From Flavobacteriales bacterium UBA7519 (lineage in GTDB: Bacteria; Bacteroidota; Bacteroidia; Flavobacteriales; Weeksellaceae), in assembly GCA_002476905.1 (NCBI GenBank), contig DLND01000131.1, positions 26,351 to 35,608 on the forward strand: a stretch of 9,258 nt of DNA, in the 5' to 3' direction. Below, piece by piece: positions 7,191 through 9,258 of the stretch (positions within the stretch are counted from its first letter, which is position 1; every line of letters begins with the position of its first letter). Made by a program: the position numbers and the translations under genes. A model generated the notes under the pieces. The model did no database searches and was not told the origin of the DNA. It saw only the letters and a list, made by a program, of their open reading frames with translations.

Positions 7191-7213
7191 CAATATATAA
7201 AAATATTATTTTC

Positions 7214-8755
7214 TTAAATCTTCGAAAGCAAAGTTCTGAAATTCACTTTCTCATCAATAATTCTTCTCAGTTCAGAAACAGGAACTCTTTCCTGCTCCAT
7301 TGTATCTCTGTATCTTAAAGTTACTGTGTTGTCGTTCAAAGAATCGTGATCCACAGTGATACAGAAAGGCGTTCCGATCGCATCTTGTCTTCTGTAACGT
7401 TTTCCGATGCTGTCTTTTTCTTCAAAAATCACATTGAAATCAAACTTCAAATCATTGAAAATCTTATCTGCAAATTCAGGTAAACCATCTTTCTTCACCA
7501 AAGGCAAAATCGCTGCTTTTACTGGTGCTAAAGCTGGTGGTAAACTCAAAACAGTTCTTTCCGAACCATCTTCCAACACTTCATCCTTTAGACAAGTTGA
7601 GAAAATTGCCAAAAACAATCTATCCAAACCAACAGAAGTTTCTACAACGTAAGGCACATAATTCTCATTTCTTTCCGGGTCAAAATACTGGATCTTTCTA
7701 CCAGAGAATTTCTCGTGAGCCGAAAGGTCAAAGTCTGTTCTACTGTGGATGCCTTCCAATTCTTTGAAGCCAAACGGAAAATTAAACTCGATATCAGCTG
7801 CAGCGTTAGCATAGTGCGCTAACTTTTCGTGGTCGTGGAAACGGTAATTATCTTCGCCTAAACCAAGAGCCAAATGCCAGTTAAGACGTGTTTTCTTCCA
7901 GTTTTCATAAAATTCCAACTCCGTTCCAGGTGGAACAAAATATTGCATTTCCATCTGTTCAAATTCTCTCATTCTGAAAATAAATTGTCTTGCAACAATC
8001 TCATTTCTAAATGCTTTACCAATCTGAGCAATCCCGAAAGGCAGTTTATGACGAGATGTTTTCTGAACGTTAAGATAATTCACAAAAATACCCTGAGCCG
8101 TTTCAGGTCTTAGATAAAGGTCTGTTGCAGAATCTGCAGAAGCACCTAATTTAGTTCCAAACATCAGGTTGAATTGTCTCACTTCCGTCCAGTTCTTAGA
8201 ACCAGTATCTGGGTCAGCAATTTCCAATTCCTCGATCAAAGCTTTTACATCCGCAAGGTCTTCTTTTTCAAGAGATTTTGCCAATCTGGAAAGAATGGCT
8301 TCTCTTTTAGCTCTGTATTCCAAAACTCTTGGATTGGTTGCTACAAATTCAGCTTTGTTGAAAGCGTCACCAAATCTCTTAGCCGCTTTTTCTATTTCTT
8401 TATTTTCCTTATCCTCAATTTTAGCGCAATAATCTTCCACCAAAACATCCGCACGGAAACGTTTTTTAGAATCTTTGTTGTCAATCAACGGGTCGTTGAA
8501 CGCATCCACGTGTCCGGAAGCTTTCCAGATAGTTGGGTGCATAAAAATGGCAGAATCAATCCCCACGATATTTTCGTTCAGCTGAACCATCGCTTTCCAC
8601 CAGTATTGTTTGATGTTATTTTTCAGTTCAGCACCGTTCTGTCCGTAATCGTAGATGGCCGAAAGTCCGTCATAGATCTCGCTGGAAGGAAAAATAAAAC
8701 CATATTCTTTAGCGTGGGAAACCACTTTTTTGAAAACATCTTCTTGCTTTGCCAT
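7214..8755 (-). CDS. glyS: Glycyl-tRNA synthetase, dimeric (class IIa) type
   Basis: This enzyme charges tRNA-Gly with glycine in the cytosol. It is the single-chain alpha2 form, unrelated to the separate alpha and beta chains of E. coli. The 513 residues include HPTIWKASGHVDAFNDPL (73-90), YLRPETAQGIF (214-224), motif 2 around FRNEIVARQF (249-258) continuing to REFEQMEMQYF, and motif 3 with SVGLDRLFLAIF (374-385). An alpha/beta anticodon-binding domain follows from about 405 to 510. Between about 92 and 190 there is a charged, helical insertion ending in EIADPDTGSKNWTEVRQFNL. The cysteine-rich zinc-ribbon seen in some GlyRS proteins is absent here, which I believe is usual for Bacteroidota. 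The start at 8755 gives MAKQEDVFKK, directly before the conserved first helix. The gene stands alone, with its own -7 box upstream and terminator downstream. Confidence 0.97.
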   Translation of the reverse strand: MAKQEDVFKKVVSHAKEYGFIFPSSEIYDGLSAIYDYGQNGAELKNNIKQYWWKAMVQLNENIVGIDSAIFMHPTIWKASGHVDAFNDPLIDNKDSKKRFRADVLVEDYCAKIEDKENKEIEKAAKRFGDAFNKAEFVATNPRVLEYRAKREAILSRLAKSLEKEDLADVKALIEELEIADPDTGSKNWTEVRQFNLMFGTKLGASADSATDLYLRPETAQGIFVNYLNVQKTSRHKLPFGIAQIGKAFRNEIVARQFIFRMREFEQMEMQYFVPPGTELEFYENWKKTRLNWHLALGLGEDNYRFHDHEKLAHYANAAADIEFNFPFGFKELEGIHSRTDFDLSAHEKFSGRKIQYFDPERNENYVPYVVETSVGLDRLFLAIFSTCLKDEVLEDGSERTVLSLPPALAPVKAAILPLVKKDGLPEFADKIFNDLKFDFNVIFEEKDSIGKRYRRQDAIGTPFCITVDHDSLNDNTVTLRYRDTMEQERVPVSELRRIIDEKVNFRTLLSKI

Positions 8756-8776
8756 AATTTATGTTGAATTGAAGTG

Positions 8777-8784
8777 CAAAAATA
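8777..8784 (-). promoter_or_regulatory. -7 box of the glyS promoter
   Basis: On the minus strand this reads TATTTTTG, matching TAnnTTTG, 21 bases before ATG 8755. The predicted leader would be only about 15 bases, too short for a T-box or other riboswitch. No clear TTG is seen at about -33, where the heptamer repeat begins. Confidence 0.5.
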
Positions 8785-8795
8785 AGGAAAATGTA

Positions 8796-8823
8796 GGAAG
8801 TTGGAAGCTGGAAGCTGGAAGTT
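8796..8823. repeat. Four tandem copies of a 7-base repeat
   Basis: The units are GGAAGTT (8796-8802), GGAAGCT (8803-8809), GGAAGCT (8810-8816) and GGAAGTT (8817-8823), differing only at the sixth base. They lie just upstream of the glyS -7 box, over the region where its -33 element would be. From memory, similar GGAAGnT heptamer runs occur in intergenic regions of flavobacterial genomes. The copy number may vary between strains. Confidence 0.85.
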
Positions 8824-8840
8824 TTTAACAGATTCAATTT

Positions 8841-8930
8841 TAGGAGCCAGGAACCTGCTATCAGTTGCAATTCCTCGCGCCAAGCTTTCCCATAGCTTGC
8901 TGTGGGATTTCCACTACTATGGGCTAGTTA
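8841..8930 (+). repeat. Structured intergenic element resembling dispersed flavobacterial repeats
   Basis: This non-coding stretch between glyS and truC has higher G+C than the surrounding spacer. It contains CAGGAACCTG (8848-8857), CCTGCTATCAG, TCCTCGCGCC, and a hairpin with CCCATAG (8889-8895), loop CTTG, and CTGTGGG (8900-8906, one U-G pair). It ends with GGATTTCCACTACTATGGGC near 8923. The ordering of CCTGCTATC, a central hairpin and a terminal CTAT-GGGCTA recalls repeated intergenic elements, possibly related to the Flavo-1 RNA motif, that I remember from Flavobacterium and Chryseobacterium genomes. That similarity is from memory and unverified, and this copy would be a degenerate one. 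Strand is uncertain. Confidence 0.45.
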
Positions 8931-8989
8931 CATTTGTCCGTTCCTTAGAATCCCTGTCTTACCTAATATCCGATTCTACAGAAAATCTC

Positions 8990-8997
8990 TACTTTTG
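8990..8997 (+). promoter_or_regulatory. -7 box of the truC promoter
   Basis: TACTTTTG matches the TAnnTTTG consensus exactly and ends 4 bases before the truC ATG at 9002. Transcription would be expected to begin at or within a few bases of the start codon, giving a leaderless or nearly leaderless mRNA. No good TTG is seen at about -33. Confidence 0.45.
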
Positions 8998-9001
8998 CCG
9001 A

Positions 9002-9258
9002 ATGTTAGAAATTCTTTATCAAGACGACTACCTTATTGCCATCAACAAACCGAGTGGACTTTTGGTTCACAAGTCAAAATATGCCGGCCCAGCAGACGAA
9101 TATGCGGTAGAGAAATTGACGAATCAAATTGGAAAAAAGGTTCATCTTGTGCATCGTTTGGACCGAAAAACTTCGGGCGTTTTGCTATTTGCTTTCGATA
9201 AAGAAACACTTAAGTTAATAAGTGACCACTTTATGAATCGCGAAGTAGAAAAAAAATT
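9002..9258 (+). CDS. truC: RluA-family pseudouridine synthase, TruC-like (partial, 3' end outside window)
   Basis: TruC converts uridine 65 of certain tRNAs to pseudouridine. The window holds the first 85 codons from ATG 9002, open to the right edge. The N-terminus MLEILYQDDYLIAINKPSGL is typical of TruC: there is no S4 RNA-binding domain, and the catalytic domain begins at once. The RluA-family active-site motif VHRLDRKTSGVLLFA (50-64) is present with the catalytic aspartate D54. A general RluA paralogue with another RNA target is possible, but the lack of an N-terminal extension and the IxNKPSGLLVH sequence favour TruC. The gene is divergent from glyS, separated by about 246 bases that hold the repeat elements. 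The start is supported by the immediate upstream -7 box and by the conserved MLEILYQD beginning. Confidence 0.88.
   Translation, partial: MLEILYQDDYLIAINKPSGLLVHKSKYAGPADEYAVEKLTNQIGKKVHLVHRLDRKTSGVLLFAFDKETLKLISDHFMNREVEKK

Noticed and set aside
8174..8767. Long plus-strand open frame (197 codons) across glyS
   Set aside because: It is antisense to the clearly conserved glyS frame, and its translation is rich in Phe, Ser and Val with no domain. It is a shadow of glyS codon usage.
8756..8776. T-box leader for glyS
   Set aside because: The predicted -7 box is 21 bases from the start codon, so no long leader exists, and no T-box sequence or anti-terminator is seen.
8796..8823. Short repeats as a CRISPR array
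   Set aside because: The units are 7 bases, directly adjacent with no spacers, and there are no cas genes nearby.
1..9258. tRNA or rRNA genes, insertion sequences, prophage or defence genes
   Set aside because: I saw no cloverleaf-like segment, rRNA stretch, transposase motif, terminal inverted repeats or phage/defence domain on either strand.

Overview
The window looks like a chromosomal housekeeping segment from a flavobacterium, probably Chryseobacterium or a close relative. The reasons are low G+C, no Shine-Dalgarno motifs ahead of the starts, Bacteroidota-type -7 boxes (TAnnTTTG) upstream of several genes, lipoproteins with an acidic stretch just after the lipobox cysteine, and protein sequences of flavobacterial type (dimeric GlyRS, a FolD-QueE pair, MlaE/MlaF-like ABC genes). 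The genus is inferred from sequence style, not from a database match.

Layout, left to right. Positions 1-1543 (minus strand) hold an MlaF-like ATPase, cut by the left window edge, and its MlaE-like permease. They overlap in an ATGA and form a lipid-transport ABC module. Positions 1573-1980 (minus) hold the C-terminal stub of a bacterial sugar transferase, a pseudogene lying directly behind queE. Positions 1980-3489 (minus) hold queE (queuosine precursor synthesis) and folD (one-carbon metabolism), overlapping by 8 bases. A strong hairpin terminator at 3524-3559 separates them from pgi (3567-5210, minus), the glycolytic phosphoglucose isomerase. Divergent from pgi is a small lipoprotein gene (5428-5862, plus). 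It converges on a DUF1905/YdeI-like gene (5887-6243, minus), and the two share a hairpin terminator. Upstream of that gene, in the same reading frame and separated by a single TAA, is an A+T-rich, probably surface-exposed lipoprotein gene (6352-7137, minus). Then come a terminator and glyS (7214-8755, minus), glycyl-tRNA synthetase. The 8756-9001 spacer carries a 7-base tandem repeat and a structured element resembling dispersed flavobacterial intergenic repeats. A truC-like tRNA pseudouridine synthase (9002 onward, plus) runs off the right edge.

Most genes are core metabolism or translation: GlyRS, TruC and QueE act on tRNA; FolD, Pgi and the Mla pair serve one-carbon, sugar and envelope lipid metabolism. 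I do not see a complete new system. The unusual features are signs of genome erosion and rearrangement: the sugar-transferase stub, the start-less DUF1905 gene fused in frame behind a lipoprotein stop codon, the structured repeat between glyS and truC, a hairpin at the predicted 5' end of the pgi message, and a possibly leaderless truC.
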